Source: JAXGQD01 sp040766665 (GTDB taxonomy: Bacteria > Bacillota > Clostridia > Saccharofermentanales > Fastidiosipilaceae). From it: a stretch of DNA of 64,000 bases. The notes under the pieces were generated by a model that worked only from the letters and a program-made list of their open reading frames with translations, did no database searches and was not told the DNA's origin. Shown in pieces: positions 1 through 7,424 of the stretch (within the stretch, counting starts at the first letter, position 1; the number at the start of each line of letters is the position of its first letter). The DNA lies in assembly GCA_040766665.1 (NCBI GenBank), contig JAXGQD010000002.1, positions 62,001-126,000 of the forward strand, written 5' to 3'. A program made the position numbers and the translations under genes.

Positions 1-301
1 GCTTCTTGAAGACAAATGGCGTCATCCTCGGGTTAGGCCTGACGGATAACAGATAATTTAGGTAGTGCCGGTCTTTCCTATTTTTGGTAGTCGACTGCAT
101 GACAAACATCGGAAGTTTACCCATTGAATCACTTCGAATCTCCACGCAGGCAGATACCGTTGCTACTTTCATTGCAGCAGAGGTCGATGTGCCGACAAAC
201 GCTGAAGGTGTTCGCCACTCACTAGGATCAGTAAGCGATAGATAAGCGGGAGCTTCTGTAGCCTCAGCCTTAACGCCCTTTATGGCTCTGTCGAATATCA
301 T
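1..301 (-). CDS. Phage portal protein (partial, N-terminal 100 residues)
   Basis: The first 100 residues of an HK97-type portal protein; the rest lies off the left edge. Portal proteins form the dodecameric ring at the capsid vertex through which terminase pumps DNA. The family signature near residues 45-65 (VSACVEIRSDSMGKLPMFV) is visible and is typical of the N-terminal part of these proteins. The ATG is preceded by AAAGGAGG at good spacing and overlaps the stop codon of the upstream small gene as ATGA, so the two are translationally coupled. Position just after terL is the standard order in siphophages. Confidence 0.85.
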   Translation of the reverse strand, partial: MIFDRAIKGVKAEATEAPAYLSLTDPSEWRTPSAFVGTSTSAAMKVATVSACVEIRSDSMGKLPMFVMQSTTKNRKDRHYLNYLLSVRPNPRMTPFVFKK

Positions 302-462
302 TCACCGCCACCTCCTTTGCTCCAAATCACTGCCGCTAAGAACATCAAGGATCCTGCAGCAATAAATCCCGCTGGTTTGTATATCAAGTCGATACCGTGC
401 CAAATTAATAACGCACCAGCTATAGCCAGTGCGTCCGGGATAAGTTGTTTAATCTTTTTCAT
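298..462 (-). CDS. Small phage membrane protein between terL and portal
   Basis: A 54-residue protein. Two hydrophobic stretches (about residues 9-24 and 31-46), a lysine-rich start (MKKIKQ) and a glycine-rich end (GGGGE) suggest two membrane passes with a short loop. Its ATG overlaps the terL stop codon as TGATG and its stop overlaps the portal start as ATGA, so it is embedded in the packaging operon. No function is recognised; small membrane proteins at this place occur in many siphophages. The tight coupling at both ends is the main support for its being a real gene. Confidence 0.65.
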   Translation of the reverse strand: MKKIKQLIPDALAIAGALLIWHGIDLIYKPAGFIAAGSLMFLAAVIWSKGGGGE

Positions 463-2231
463 CACAAGCTCCAGTCTTCCGAAAGGATGATTTCATCCAA
501 GTTCTTTTCTGGCTGATGCACAATCGCACGAGCAAGGCCATTCATTATCGCTTGGACCGGGTCTATTCTTTGGGTATCGTTTTTGGTGCGTTTGGAAAGC
601 TTGATGTCGCCATAATTATCACGAACTTCCACAGCGTTTTTTAAGCACCAGTCAAAAATCGGGTTTTCTTCATGGATACACTGCTCTTGAAGAACGATTT
701 CTCTGAATCGCTTCACCGCTGCGTTTTGTCCGGAACATGTTTGTCTTATTTCTAGCACTCGCTCAGGCCCATAGACTGCAGCAAGGTTCTGTGCCAACTG
801 GACAGCGTTATGTCCGTCATAGCCAATCTCTTGAATCGTCCATTCATTGTCAGTCTCTGAATCGTATATCCATGTCTCGACATAGTTGTAATCGGTTACC
901 GCACCAGGCGTAAGCGTGCAGTATCCATCTTTTGCCCATGCGAGATATGGGACACGGTCAGACTTCTCATGCTCAGCTGCTCTGTCTTGTGGCATAAAAG
1001 CGTTAATTTTAAACGCCCACTTGTTAATCGACTCAATATACGCAACAAATCCGGTACCTGAAAGGTCAGTCGTCTTGCCGAGGTCGAAACCTATCCAGCA
1101 TTTCGCATTTTTTGTCAGCTTTGCAAACTCTTCACGACTAACTGCTGACTTCTGCCACTTGTCCAAACATCCGGAGAAGTACTTATTCTCTGCGTCTACT
1201 TGCCATACATTCATGCGCTGGATTAAAAATTTTCTTATTTTATCCGGGTCGCCTGATCCGTATGCTTTGTCATATTCGCTTTGGGTAGTCTCCATCAAAG
1301 TTGTGCTGTACTCATTTTTAGAGCGAAGCATTGGACTACACATATACCAGTATTTTTTATCATGTGGATTGAAATCATCCGGAGGTCTTCTAATCATGAC
1401 GAAGTAGTCGTCTTGGACGACCTCACCTCTCAAAATCTTTTGCGCAAATTCGTCTTCTCTGAAGCACGGTTTATTCCCTGCATCTTCGCCTGCAGTGGTA
1501 ATAATGAACTCAAGCGCCTGGGCCTTCTTACCTTTTCCTGCGGAGACAATGTCTCTTACTTCAGAGGTCTGGTGCTCGTGGTACTCATCCGTAACAATGA
1601 AGTCAGGTCTACCACCCGACTTGTTTGTTGTGTCGCGCGATAATTTGAGAACTTGTCCACCTCTGGATTTATGGCGGATGGAATGGGTCTTAATAATCAA
1701 GCTCTTTAGAATGTCAGGGCTATTGAGGGCTATTTGTCGGATGTCGCCCCAAACAATATTCGCCTGTCCACGATCAACCGCACAGCAGACCACCTCAGGG
1801 TTACTTTGATAGATTTTATCTTCCGGTTTCCCGGGTACCCAGTAGCAGTCAGAGGTCATCGCATAACATCCGCAAACCGATAGACATGCTGACTTGGCAC
1901 TACCTCGGCTTTCTGCGATGTATGCCGTATTGAAGCGTCTTTGGCCAGTTCTTTTTTTCACCCAGCCATAAACCGAACCAAAATCGAAGATTTGCCAATC
2001 CAGAAGCTCAAACGGCAAACCAGCAAAGGCACCGTGGAGTTGTCTGGCGATTCTAAAGTACTTGATGATTCTGTCCGCTCTGGCATGATCAAAAACAAAA
2101 GGGTAATCATCTGATTTTGATTTTTCCAAATCATCAAGATGCCTTTTACATGCCATGATTTCAAGCGGTCCGCATAAATGATTCAGCTCACCATAAACAA
2201 CTTTTGTGGCGTATTCAGTGACTGGGTGCAT
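462..2231 (-). CDS. terL: Phage terminase large subunit
   Basis: A 589-residue packaging motor of the HK97-like TerL family, with an N-terminal ATPase and C-terminal RNase H-like nuclease. Visible motifs are a Walker A-like ESRGSAKS near residue 108, Walker B IVTDEYHE near 217, and nuclease acidic patches at GFDLGKTTD, EIGYDGHN and the final RIDPVQAIMNGLARA. The ATG at 2231 overlaps the terS stop as TGATG and is preferred to a TTG one codon upstream. It acts with TerS and portal to cut and package concatemeric DNA. Length is normal and the frame is intact, unlike its neighbour terS. Confidence 0.95.
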   Translation of the reverse strand: MHPVTEYATKVVYGELNHLCGPLEIMACKRHLDDLEKSKSDDYPFVFDHARADRIIKYFRIARQLHGAFAGLPFELLDWQIFDFGSVYGWVKKRTGQRRFNTAYIAESRGSAKSACLSVCGCYAMTSDCYWVPGKPEDKIYQSNPEVVCCAVDRGQANIVWGDIRQIALNSPDILKSLIIKTHSIRHKSRGGQVLKLSRDTTNKSGGRPDFIVTDEYHEHQTSEVRDIVSAGKGKKAQALEFIITTAGEDAGNKPCFREDEFAQKILRGEVVQDDYFVMIRRPPDDFNPHDKKYWYMCSPMLRSKNEYSTTLMETTQSEYDKAYGSGDPDKIRKFLIQRMNVWQVDAENKYFSGCLDKWQKSAVSREEFAKLTKNAKCWIGFDLGKTTDLSGTGFVAYIESINKWAFKINAFMPQDRAAEHEKSDRVPYLAWAKDGYCTLTPGAVTDYNYVETWIYDSETDNEWTIQEIGYDGHNAVQLAQNLAAVYGPERVLEIRQTCSGQNAAVKRFREIVLQEQCIHEENPIFDWCLKNAVEVRDNYGDIKLSKRTKNDTQRIDPVQAIMNGLARAIVHQPEKNLDEIILSEDWSL

Positions 2232-2669
2232 CAATCAAGCGGATCGTCATTTTGTTCTTCTACCTGACGCCCTTCTGCTTTTTTCTTCGCTAAACGCACT
2301 CTGGACTCTGCGGTCAGTCCGAGTTTCCCAGCATATGACAATATCAAGCGTTCTTGAGATTGTAACTTACCTAGAAGATGCATTTTGCCTTCATCCACAA
2401 GCTTTGCAAGAAGATCTCTCCTTGCAGACTGTAAACAATAAGCTGCCAAGATATCCGTGTCTAGATCATCAAGAAGGCTGATACCCTTCATGCGCTTTAT
2501 CGTGTTTTTCCAATACTGATGTGCTACTAGATTCTCTTTCACATCTGGTGGACACCGAAGCGTTACCTTCGGACGAAACAAAGCAGCTTCAGCCGCTCTT
2601 CGATTTGCTATTTTCAGCATTGGTCCAATGTCCTTTTAATGCATCAACAGACTTCAACGGTTCTGGCAT
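2231..2669 (-). pseudogene. terS: Phage terminase small subunit, P27-like, frameshifted near the start
   Basis: The small subunit recognises phage DNA for packaging. The downstream frame (from an internal ATG at 2620) gives 129 residues ending in LTAESRVRLAKKKAE, typical of the P27 family. The expected N-terminus, MPEPLKSVDALKGHWTNAE, is encoded in another frame from an ATG at 2669 with a strong AAAGGAGC ribosome site, and that frame stops soon after. Removing one base from the A4 run at 2611-2614 joins the two into one normal protein. So the gene is either truly frameshifted, mis-sequenced, or translated only from the weak internal start. Confidence 0.75.
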
Positions 2670-2771
2670 TTGACTGCTCCTTTCTTAAAAAATAGGCCTA
2701 AAATCGCGATGCTGGAGGTTTTCACACAGATGACCCCCGCCCGCTCCCCAATAAATTTTCTAAAACATTCT

Positions 2772-3142
2772 TTATCCCCCTCGGGGGTTGCCGAATCCTC
2801 CATCTTCTTTTGCAGTTTTAATATCATGACAGCGCTTACAAAGCGCTTGCCAATTCTTCTCATCGAAGAACAAGCTTGGTTTCCTCTGTGAGGGACGATG
2901 TGATCTAGCTCCGTGGCCAGCTCCCCACAAGGGCACACTGGGTTAGCCCCCATGAACAGCATTCTTCTTTGCAAATATCGCGAGGTCTTGTACAACCTTT
3001 GATAATCAGCTGACTTTCTCCTTAGCTTTTGTGTTCTATGTTCAGGTTGATGTTTCTCGCAGTAGACCCCCAGTGTCGGAGTTGGGCACCCTGGCTTAGC
3101 GCACGCCCTGTATAGCCCAGGGTTCTTCCTTGATGTGTCCAT
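2772..3142 (-). pseudogene. Phage HNH endonuclease, frameshifted in the HNH domain
   Basis: An HNH nuclease of the kind that sits beside terminase genes and assists cos cleavage. From the ATG at 3142 (GGGGAGGG site upstream) the frame gives a CxxxxC...CxxH zinc-finger-like start and the first half of the HNH domain, ending LDHIVPHRGN. The second half (LFFDEKNWQALCKRCHD, then IKTAKEDGG) is in a different frame. The switch falls at about 2880, where AACCAAGC would read correctly as AACCCAAGC. Read straight through, the frame gives an unrelated tail to 2654. A lost C or a sequencing error fits. Confidence 0.75.
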
Positions 3143-3293
3143 CGCCTTGCCCTCCCCAAATAAATAAACGGCAGCACCGGACCACACAGCTGCCATCGTT
3201 CAGGCACAGCCGGAGGTGACGCAGTCAGTCCTCTGCGCCGTGTAAGTTCTTATGTCTTCAGCCTTGTCAACTGCCGGTGCTTTTACCGCAAAG

Positions 3294-3318
3294 AAAAAGA
3301 GAGCCGTGGCTCTCTTGG
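3294..3318 (-). terminator. Rho-independent terminator after the 3342-3716 gene
   Basis: On the minus strand, AAGAGAGCC-ACG-GCTCTCTT is followed by TTT, a compact 8-bp stem with a U tract, 24 bases downstream of the stop codon of the 3342-3716 gene. Confidence 0.8.
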
Positions 3319-3341
3319 TTGGTTAGATTATTCGCTAGTGT

Positions 3342-3716
3342 TCATCTGAAATATTTCGATAGCCTATAGTAAGTTTCCTCAATCGATGCATGAAGCTTCT
3401 GATTTATCTCAGCACCTTTTTGTGCTGCAAACCCGTGTGTGTCTGCTTCCTCTATGCTGCTTTTAAAATTAGAAAACAAAGGATCATTAGCGCGCGCATC
3501 ATCATTATTATGCTTTAGGTATTTTGCAATGAACTGCACTCTGTACTTTTGCATCCTATAACGCGACTTGATGTCATCTTTTTTGACTTTGCGTCCACCC
3601 TCAATGTAGTGACTAATATCTAGTTTCAGCTGTTTCGCTTCATCTATTAAAGATTTCCAGACTTCTTTCAGTTCATCATCGGATAAGTTTTGATACTTAA
3701 TATCTTGATAGTCCAT
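3342..3716 (-). CDS. Hypothetical phage protein, possible independently expressed gene
   Basis: A 124-residue, charged, mostly helical protein that I do not recognise. It starts with MDYQDIKYQNLSDDELKEVW after a good TGGAGGT ribosome site. It has its own terminator downstream (3294-3318), a terminator hairpin upstream (3844-3878) that closes the preceding operon, and a TATAAT within an inverted repeat just before the ribosome site. This self-contained arrangement in a late-gene region is typical of a moron expressed from the lysogen. No motif suggests a function. Confidence 0.7.
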   Translation of the reverse strand: MDYQDIKYQNLSDDELKEVWKSLIDEAKQLKLDISHYIEGGRKVKKDDIKSRYRMQKYRVQFIAKYLKHNNDDARANDPLFSNFKSSIEEADTHGFAAQKGAEINQKLHASIEETYYRLSKYFR

Positions 3717-3724
3717 ATCTTACC

Positions 3725-3754
3725 TCCAGGCAAATAATAACTATTATACCTGGA
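3725..3754. promoter_or_regulatory. Inverted repeat with TATAAT upstream of the 3342-3716 gene
   Basis: Arms TCCAGG and CCTGGA bracket AT-rich half-sites to make an imperfect 30-bp palindrome. On the minus strand it contains TATAAT and ends at the ribosome site. A TTGACT lies upstream but at too short a spacing (11 bp) for a standard promoter, so the -35 is uncertain. An operator role is inferred. Confidence 0.4.
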
Positions 3755-3843
3755 GACGAAGTCAAGAATGACTCAATCGTAGTCAAATATTTTCCAATTA
3801 GAAAGAGTGAAGATTTCCAGTCTAACTTCACAAACCAATAAAA

Positions 3844-3878
3844 GAAAATGCGCCTTAGGTTTTCCCCTTGACGCATTT
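3844..3878 (-). terminator. Terminator after the late-regulator gene
   Basis: Minus-strand AAATGCGTCAAGG and CCTAAGGCGCATTT can pair with small mismatches around a GGAAAA loop and are followed by TCTTTT. It sits 26 bases past the stop of the 3904-4359 gene. Confidence 0.6.
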
Positions 3879-3903
3879 ATACATTTTGCATAATACCATG
3901 ACC

Positions 3904-4359
3904 TTAGGGCCGATGGGGGCCGAACTTTTCACCGTAGGCTTCAAGTGCTTCTCTGTGATGGTCTTTGATACGTGAATAGCAGTAGCCTTCCATGATAGCT
4001 ATGTCTCTAAGCTTCTGGCCAAACAGATAATAATCTCGCAAAATCCTTTGATGCATGTTGTTTTCCATCATCCCCACCTTGTTTGCAATCTCCATACAAA
4101 CTTGCTCTGCTTTTAATTGCTTTGGCCTAAGCTCATGCTGCATGTCCGAGATGATGCAGAACAACTCTTCCGGACCATTGTTTGAGGATTGGACCTGAAC
4201 TTTGTTTGGATCAAGCGGTCTGCTAAGTCTCTGAGCCCTTGTTTTAAGCTTGTCTAAGGCTTCGATGTAGTGTTCAATCTCTCGCTGAGCATCCTTGTAC
4301 CGGCCCAAGTCATGCCTAGCCCAGTCTCTGTTATTCCTTTCCTTCAAAGTCTCTATCAT
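3904..4359 (-). CDS. Phage late transcription regulator, DUF1492/ArpU-RinA-like
   Basis: A 151-residue protein. The N-terminal half is helical and charged. The C-terminal third (RILRDYYLFGQKLRDIAIMEG, then YCYSRIKDHHREALEAYG) matches the sigma region 4-like helix-turn-helix of DUF1492, RinA and ArpU proteins, which switch on packaging and morphogenesis genes. It is the last gene of the leftward early operon and lies just before the HNH and terminase genes, where such regulators are normally found. The ATG follows GGAGGGG and overlaps the upstream gene by 29 bases. The target promoter was not identified. Confidence 0.75.
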   Translation of the reverse strand: MIETLKERNNRDWARHDLGRYKDAQREIEHYIEALDKLKTRAQRLSRPLDPNKVQVQSSNNGPEELFCIISDMQHELRPKQLKAEQVCMEIANKVGMMENNMHQRILRDYYLFGQKLRDIAIMEGYCYSRIKDHHREALEAYGEKFGPHRP

Positions 4360-4546
4360 CTATCCCCTCCAATCTCCTTATCTCTTCATTCAGCCTGAAA
4401 ATCTTTACGGTTAGCCTGTTAACTTCTGCATCATAAGGTGTTTGATACTGCGCCCTTCGCCTTAGATTGAAAGCATCATGCTTAAAGAAGTGTAGCTTGA
4501 ACTGTTCAATCTTGATTTCGCACCTTGCCAATTCAAGCGGTGTCAT
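4331..4546 (-). CDS. Hypothetical small phage protein
   Basis: A 71-residue, highly charged protein (MTPLELARCEIKIEQFKLHF...). It looks like one or two long helices. It overlaps the upstream gene as ATGA and the downstream regulator by 29 bases, so it is part of a coupled operon. No family is recognised. Confidence 0.6.
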   Translation of the reverse strand: MTPLELARCEIKIEQFKLHFFKHDAFNLRRRAQYQTPYDAEVNRLTVKIFRLNEEIRRLEGIDDRDFEGKE

Positions 4547-4785
4547 GGCTCAGCCCCTAGCAACTTAGTAATTCCCTTGCGCACCATTTCAGCGCTTGCT
4601 TGCTTAACAACTCTGTCGATTATTTCTTCTTTTTGCTTGTAGATAACATCTCTAACTGCTTGTTTTATCTCACTTTTAAGCATTCTTGATTCGCGTGTTA
4701 CGGTATCAAGATACATTTGATTTACTATTTTTACTGTAACCAAATCTTTTATCTCATTTTCATCTAAATCAATTTCTATTCTCAT
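4543..4785 (-). CDS. Hypothetical small phage protein
   Basis: An 80-residue protein starting MRIEIDLDENEIKDL, a motif often seen in small phage proteins of unknown role, followed by a long helix rich in K, E and R. The ATG at 4785 is chosen because GGAGG lies 8 bases upstream; a TTG two codons earlier would be too close to that site. The stop overlaps the next gene as ATGA. Confidence 0.6.
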   Translation of the reverse strand: MRIEIDLDENEIKDLVTVKIVNQMYLDTVTRESRMLKSEIKQAVRDVIYKQKEEIIDRVVKQASAEMVRKGITKLLGAEP

Positions 4786-4787
4786 CT

Positions 4788-4901
4788 TCAATCCTCCACT
4801 TCCAACATCAGATACGCGCCTGTACCGATGTATTCGTCGTCATACTCTCCGGCGTGTAGGGCTTCTATTAGCTCACGCGCTTCGGTGATTAGGTTGGTCA
4901 T
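4788..4901 (-). CDS. Very small phage ORF (37 residues)
   Basis: A 37-residue acidic peptide (MTNLITEARELIEALHAGEY...) whose ATG overlaps the preceding stop as TAATG and whose stop sits against the next start region. Its end encodes the GGAGG ribosome site for the following gene. Coupling on both sides supports it; no function can be suggested. Confidence 0.5.
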   Translation of the reverse strand: MTNLITEARELIEALHAGEYDDEYIGTGAYLMLEVED

Positions 4902-5248
4902 TAGTACCACTCTCCTATTCTCACGACCCAAACAGGGAACCATCCGGCTTTGCGTGTTCCGTCAAGCCGTTTTGTGTGTGGCTCATAATCCTCTACTACA
5001 TAACCGCCTTTCGGTTCCCCGTCGCCGTTTTCCCAATCCGTCCGTACTTGCCATTTGCACCAGCCCTCTTTCACATCGTCCACCGAAAGATGCTCCCCAA
5101 GCTCTGGGTTCAGGCAATCGGGGTGCAGACCATCATTTTCGATTATCCATTGCGGAACAGCTTCGCGATTCGGACATAAATCTTTGCGTATAATGAACGC
5201 CTCGCCGTCACAGTCGTAATTCCATTTATCCCATGTGAATTTGCTCAT
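4901..5248 (-). CDS. Hypothetical phage protein rich in Trp and acidic residues
   Basis: A 115-residue protein beginning MSKFTWDKWNYDCDGEAF. It has many aromatic and acidic residues and few hydrophobic runs, suggesting a small soluble fold. The ATG overlaps the upstream stop as ATGA, and its stop overlaps the next start. The reading frame extends further upstream in a frame used by another gene, so the internal ATG at 5248 is the start. No family recognised. Confidence 0.6.
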   Translation of the reverse strand: MSKFTWDKWNYDCDGEAFIIRKDLCPNREAVPQWIIENDGLHPDCLNPELGEHLSVDDVKEGWCKWQVRTDWENGDGEPKGGYVVEDYEPHTKRLDGTRKAGWFPVWVVRIGEWY

Positions 5249-5409
5249 TCCATCCCCTCCGTTTCCGCTGGCTGCCGGAGCCAGTCCGCACCGATGACGT
5301 TCCAGCCCTCTTGAGCAACGAGAGGTAGGTTCACTTCCACCGTTTTGATGTCTGTCCATGTGGTGCTTGTATCGTAGTTTGTCCTTGCAAGGATAAGTTT
5401 AATTGTCAT
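5245..5409 (-). CDS. Small hypothetical phage protein (54 residues)
   Basis: Encodes MTIKLILARTNYDTSTTWTD and so on, 54 residues, likely a small beta-rich protein. Start and stop both overlap neighbours as ATGA, which places it in a translationally coupled run of short genes. Function unknown. Confidence 0.55.
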   Translation of the reverse strand: MTIKLILARTNYDTSTTWTDIKTVEVNLPLVAQEGWNVIGADWLRQPAETEGME

Positions 5410-5477
5410 CTTTTACCTGCTTTCATCGATTTATTGATATCAAATACCTTTACAATTTCCTTTTGTCCAACTGTCAT
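5406..5477 (-). CDS. Tiny phage ORF (23 residues), possibly frameshift-shortened
   Basis: MTVGQKEIVKVFDINKSMKAGKR, 23 residues, with its stop overlapping the next start. A GGAGG site with correct spacing lies before a different ATG ten bases upstream, in another frame (MDKND...). Removing one A from the A5 run between them would give a 26-residue product starting MDKMTVGQKE. Evidence that this is a real protein is weak. Confidence 0.3.
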   Translation of the reverse strand: MTVGQKEIVKVFDINKSMKAGKR

Positions 5478-5563
5478 TTTTATCCATCACTCAATCCTCC
5501 TTCGTCACAATATATGGACTTCCCTTGCTTTCCCTGCTGTTGTCCCACTTCTCGACAACACAC

Positions 5564-6361
5564 TCATTTTTCTGCTTCTTGTCGGTTATGGTCTACGCTG
5601 TGTTCCATTGCCACTAAGAAGTTGACGTTACATGCCACGTGCCACAGATGTGGAAGCCCACTCTCTGGGTCTACCTTTTCACCCTTGCCAATAGCCAGAA
5701 GATGACGCCATAGCGCGTTGTAGTATCGTTCTGGCTCAACAGTCTTCCAGTTATCGATGTCGTGATATTTTTTGTTGCCATACTCTCGGACAATAGCGAC
5801 TGCCTCGATTAGCTCAGGATTAACCAAGAGCGGTCGAATCTTTTCAGAGTCATCTTTCGCTGGGTCCTTTGCAGGTATGCCAAAAGCAGTGTTTATGGTC
5901 GCTTTTGCTTCTGCCATCGCTTGAATTAACCCTTTCGCTAATCCAGCTGTGGCAGCTGCCCTTATACTTGCTTGCTTTCTCGCAATAGAAAAATTGGAAT
6001 TAGTTTCTATTGGCTCTTCAAAAGCCTTTTCCATAACGTCCCTAAACTCTGTTGATTTTGTATCCTCCATCTCCTTGTTCCATTTCCAGATTGTGCTGTA
6101 TACGTAGCCGGTCTTATCCGCCACTTCCTTTGCAGATATGCCAGACCTTAGCATTTCAAAGACTTGCTCTTTGCTAGGTTTCTTAGGTTTCGCCACTTTA
6201 GGTTTAGGCGTGTTCACGGCCTTTTCAATGCCTAGCACTTTCAAAATCTGATCAGGCTTGCACAGGTTCATGTCTGCAAGAATATTTACCTGCTCTTTTT
6301 TGTTTTTTGCGTCCCTGTAACGCTGTTTGATTTCTTCCGGTTTCATCACTAATTCAGCCAT
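5564..6361 (-). CDS. HTH domain fused to dATP/dGTP diphosphohydrolase-like DUF5664 domain
   Basis: A 265-residue protein. Around residues 63-95, PSKEQVFEMLRSGISAKEVADKTG and the following YVYSTIWKW form a helix-turn-helix. The C-terminal 100 residues (YGNKKYHDIDNWKTVEPERY, then NALWRHLLAI and PESGLPHLWHVACN) match DUF5664, a MazG-like all-helical domain annotated in phages as dATP/dGTP diphosphohydrolase. A role in adjusting nucleotide pools is inferred. The ATG overlaps the upstream stop as TAATG. The frame ends in an A5 run; one A fewer would extend it by about 22 residues, so the true C-terminus is uncertain. Confidence 0.7.
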   Translation of the reverse strand: MAELVMKPEEIKQRYRDAKNKKEQVNILADMNLCKPDQILKVLGIEKAVNTPKPKVAKPKKPSKEQVFEMLRSGISAKEVADKTGYVYSTIWKWNKEMEDTKSTEFRDVMEKAFEEPIETNSNFSIARKQASIRAAATAGLAKGLIQAMAEAKATINTAFGIPAKDPAKDDSEKIRPLLVNPELIEAVAIVREYGNKKYHDIDNWKTVEPERYYNALWRHLLAIGKGEKVDPESGLPHLWHVACNVNFLVAMEHSVDHNRQEAEK

Positions 6362-6534
6362 TACTCTTCATCCCCCAATACCATTTTTTTGAATTCTTGC
6401 CATCTGCGAAGATCCTCAGCAGTATCTCCGGTTTTCTCCAATACGTCCTCGATGATTCCCAATCTCTCAGCCAGTTCGCTTTTGCTATAGGCTGATGAAT
6501 ACCCTATACCTGTCTTAATCGTTAGTCTTCGCAT
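6361..6534 (-). CDS. Small hypothetical phage protein (57 residues)
   Basis: Encodes MRRLTIKTGIGYSSAYSKSE and a charged C-terminus ending GDEE. It overlaps the end of the upstream rusA-like gene by 20 bases and its stop overlaps the next ATG. The GGAG site is close (4 bases). Amino-acid pattern and coupling support coding; function unknown. Confidence 0.5.
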   Translation of the reverse strand: MRRLTIKTGIGYSSAYSKSELAERLGIIEDVLEKTGDTAEDLRRWQEFKKMVLGDEE

Positions 6535-6928
6535 ATATCTCCTCCACCTTGATGTAGATGCCTGGTCTCGTAGCCCAGAACTTCTCTACTAGCTCAGATG
6601 CCACACGTGCATCGTCTGTCCAAAATCCGCTCTTTGTCATGCAGTCCTTCAAAAGCTTCTGCAGGTTGTCTGTGTCTGGTCTTGTCGCTTTGTACTCTCC
6701 GTCACTGTGCTTATTACTCTTCGGAAAGCACCACCTTACGATCAATCGAAGCGCGCCGTCTAAAGGTTTTTCGGGTGCGTAGCTGAATAGGTTCCCTAAC
6801 AGCTTTGATTCAACCGTCCTAAGTTTTTCGTCTTTGTAGAATCTTGGAGCTTTACCTCTTGTGTCTACTTTTATTGTTTGGTACGTGGTCGTTGGTGGGA
6901 TCATCGACATGAAGAACTCAAGCGTCAT
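6515..6928 (-). CDS. rusA: RusA-family Holliday junction resolvase
   Basis: A 137-residue protein. The RusA core is clear: RPDTDNLQKLLKDCM followed by FWTDDARVASELVEKFWA, containing the conserved aspartates and lysine that bind metal and cut four-way junctions. RusA-type enzymes resolve recombination and replication intermediates in lambdoid and other siphophages. It lies among replication and recombination genes, overlapping the upstream gene by 11 bases and the downstream one by 20. Length is close to the family norm of about 120-135 residues. Confidence 0.88.
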   Translation of the reverse strand: MTLEFFMSMIPPTTTYQTIKVDTRGKAPRFYKDEKLRTVESKLLGNLFSYAPEKPLDGALRLIVRWCFPKSNKHSDGEYKATRPDTDNLQKLLKDCMTKSGFWTDDARVASELVEKFWATRPGIYIKVEEIYAKTND

Positions 6929-7262
6929 CTTTAGAATCCTCGCTCATGACTTCGAATATGCTGATTTGCCCATCATCTGAACTGGCCAGAAATCCGTTGT
7001 CTGTCCCGGTCACCACCATGCTCGTTATCACGCCTTTATCCTTAGACACATCTTTCTTCGTTGTGACGTTGCAGGAGAAATCAATCGGCATGAGCTGTGT
7101 CATCTGGTCATCGCCATCCGCCATCTCAATTTCCATCTTCAGTGCAATAGTCGCCACATTGTTTGGCTCAAGGTTTCGTAGCGCCTGAGTCAGTGAATGG
7201 TTGAGGCTCATCTTCACCTTCGCCATCAGCTCATGATCAATGTCTAAAATTTGTATCTTCAT
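6918..7262 (-). CDS. Hypothetical phage protein in the replication region
   Basis: A 114-residue protein (MKIQILDIDHELMAKVKMSL...). A central beta-rich stretch (ATIALKMEIEM, then SCNVTTKKDV) resembles a phage family sometimes labelled replication terminator protein, but I am not sure of the match. It is placed between the primase-helicase and rusA. The C-terminal tail is acidic. No catalytic motif is visible. Confidence 0.5.
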   Translation of the reverse strand: MKIQILDIDHELMAKVKMSLNHSLTQALRNLEPNNVATIALKMEIEMADGDDQMTQLMPIDFSCNVTTKKDVSKDKGVITSMVVTGTDNGFLASSDDGQISIFEVMSEDSKDDA

Positions 7263-7392
7263 TTTTATTCGCTCCTAAATTATTTATTTATGCTGAGAAA
7301 ATTTTGTTAATCACAGAATCGGGATAGAAGGCGTCGTGCGTCAGCTCCGCACGACTTCTTCCCCTGTGATGATGTGTGAAACAGCATGTCTG

Positions 7393-7412
7393 TACCCCCC
7401 TTTAGGGGGGTA
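7393..7412. repeat. G/C hairpin next to candidate phage origin
   Basis: TACCCCCC-TTTA-GGGGGGTA is a perfect 8-bp inverted repeat. Neither side has a U tract, so it is a poor terminator. It borders the iteron-like repeats at 7425-7526. Confidence 0.55.
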
Positions 7413-7424
7413 GGTTTTCTTCCT

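Noticed and set aside
916..1407. 163-codon plus-strand frame inside terL
   Set aside because: Antisense shadow of a well-supported terminase gene, with no family match or ribosome site.
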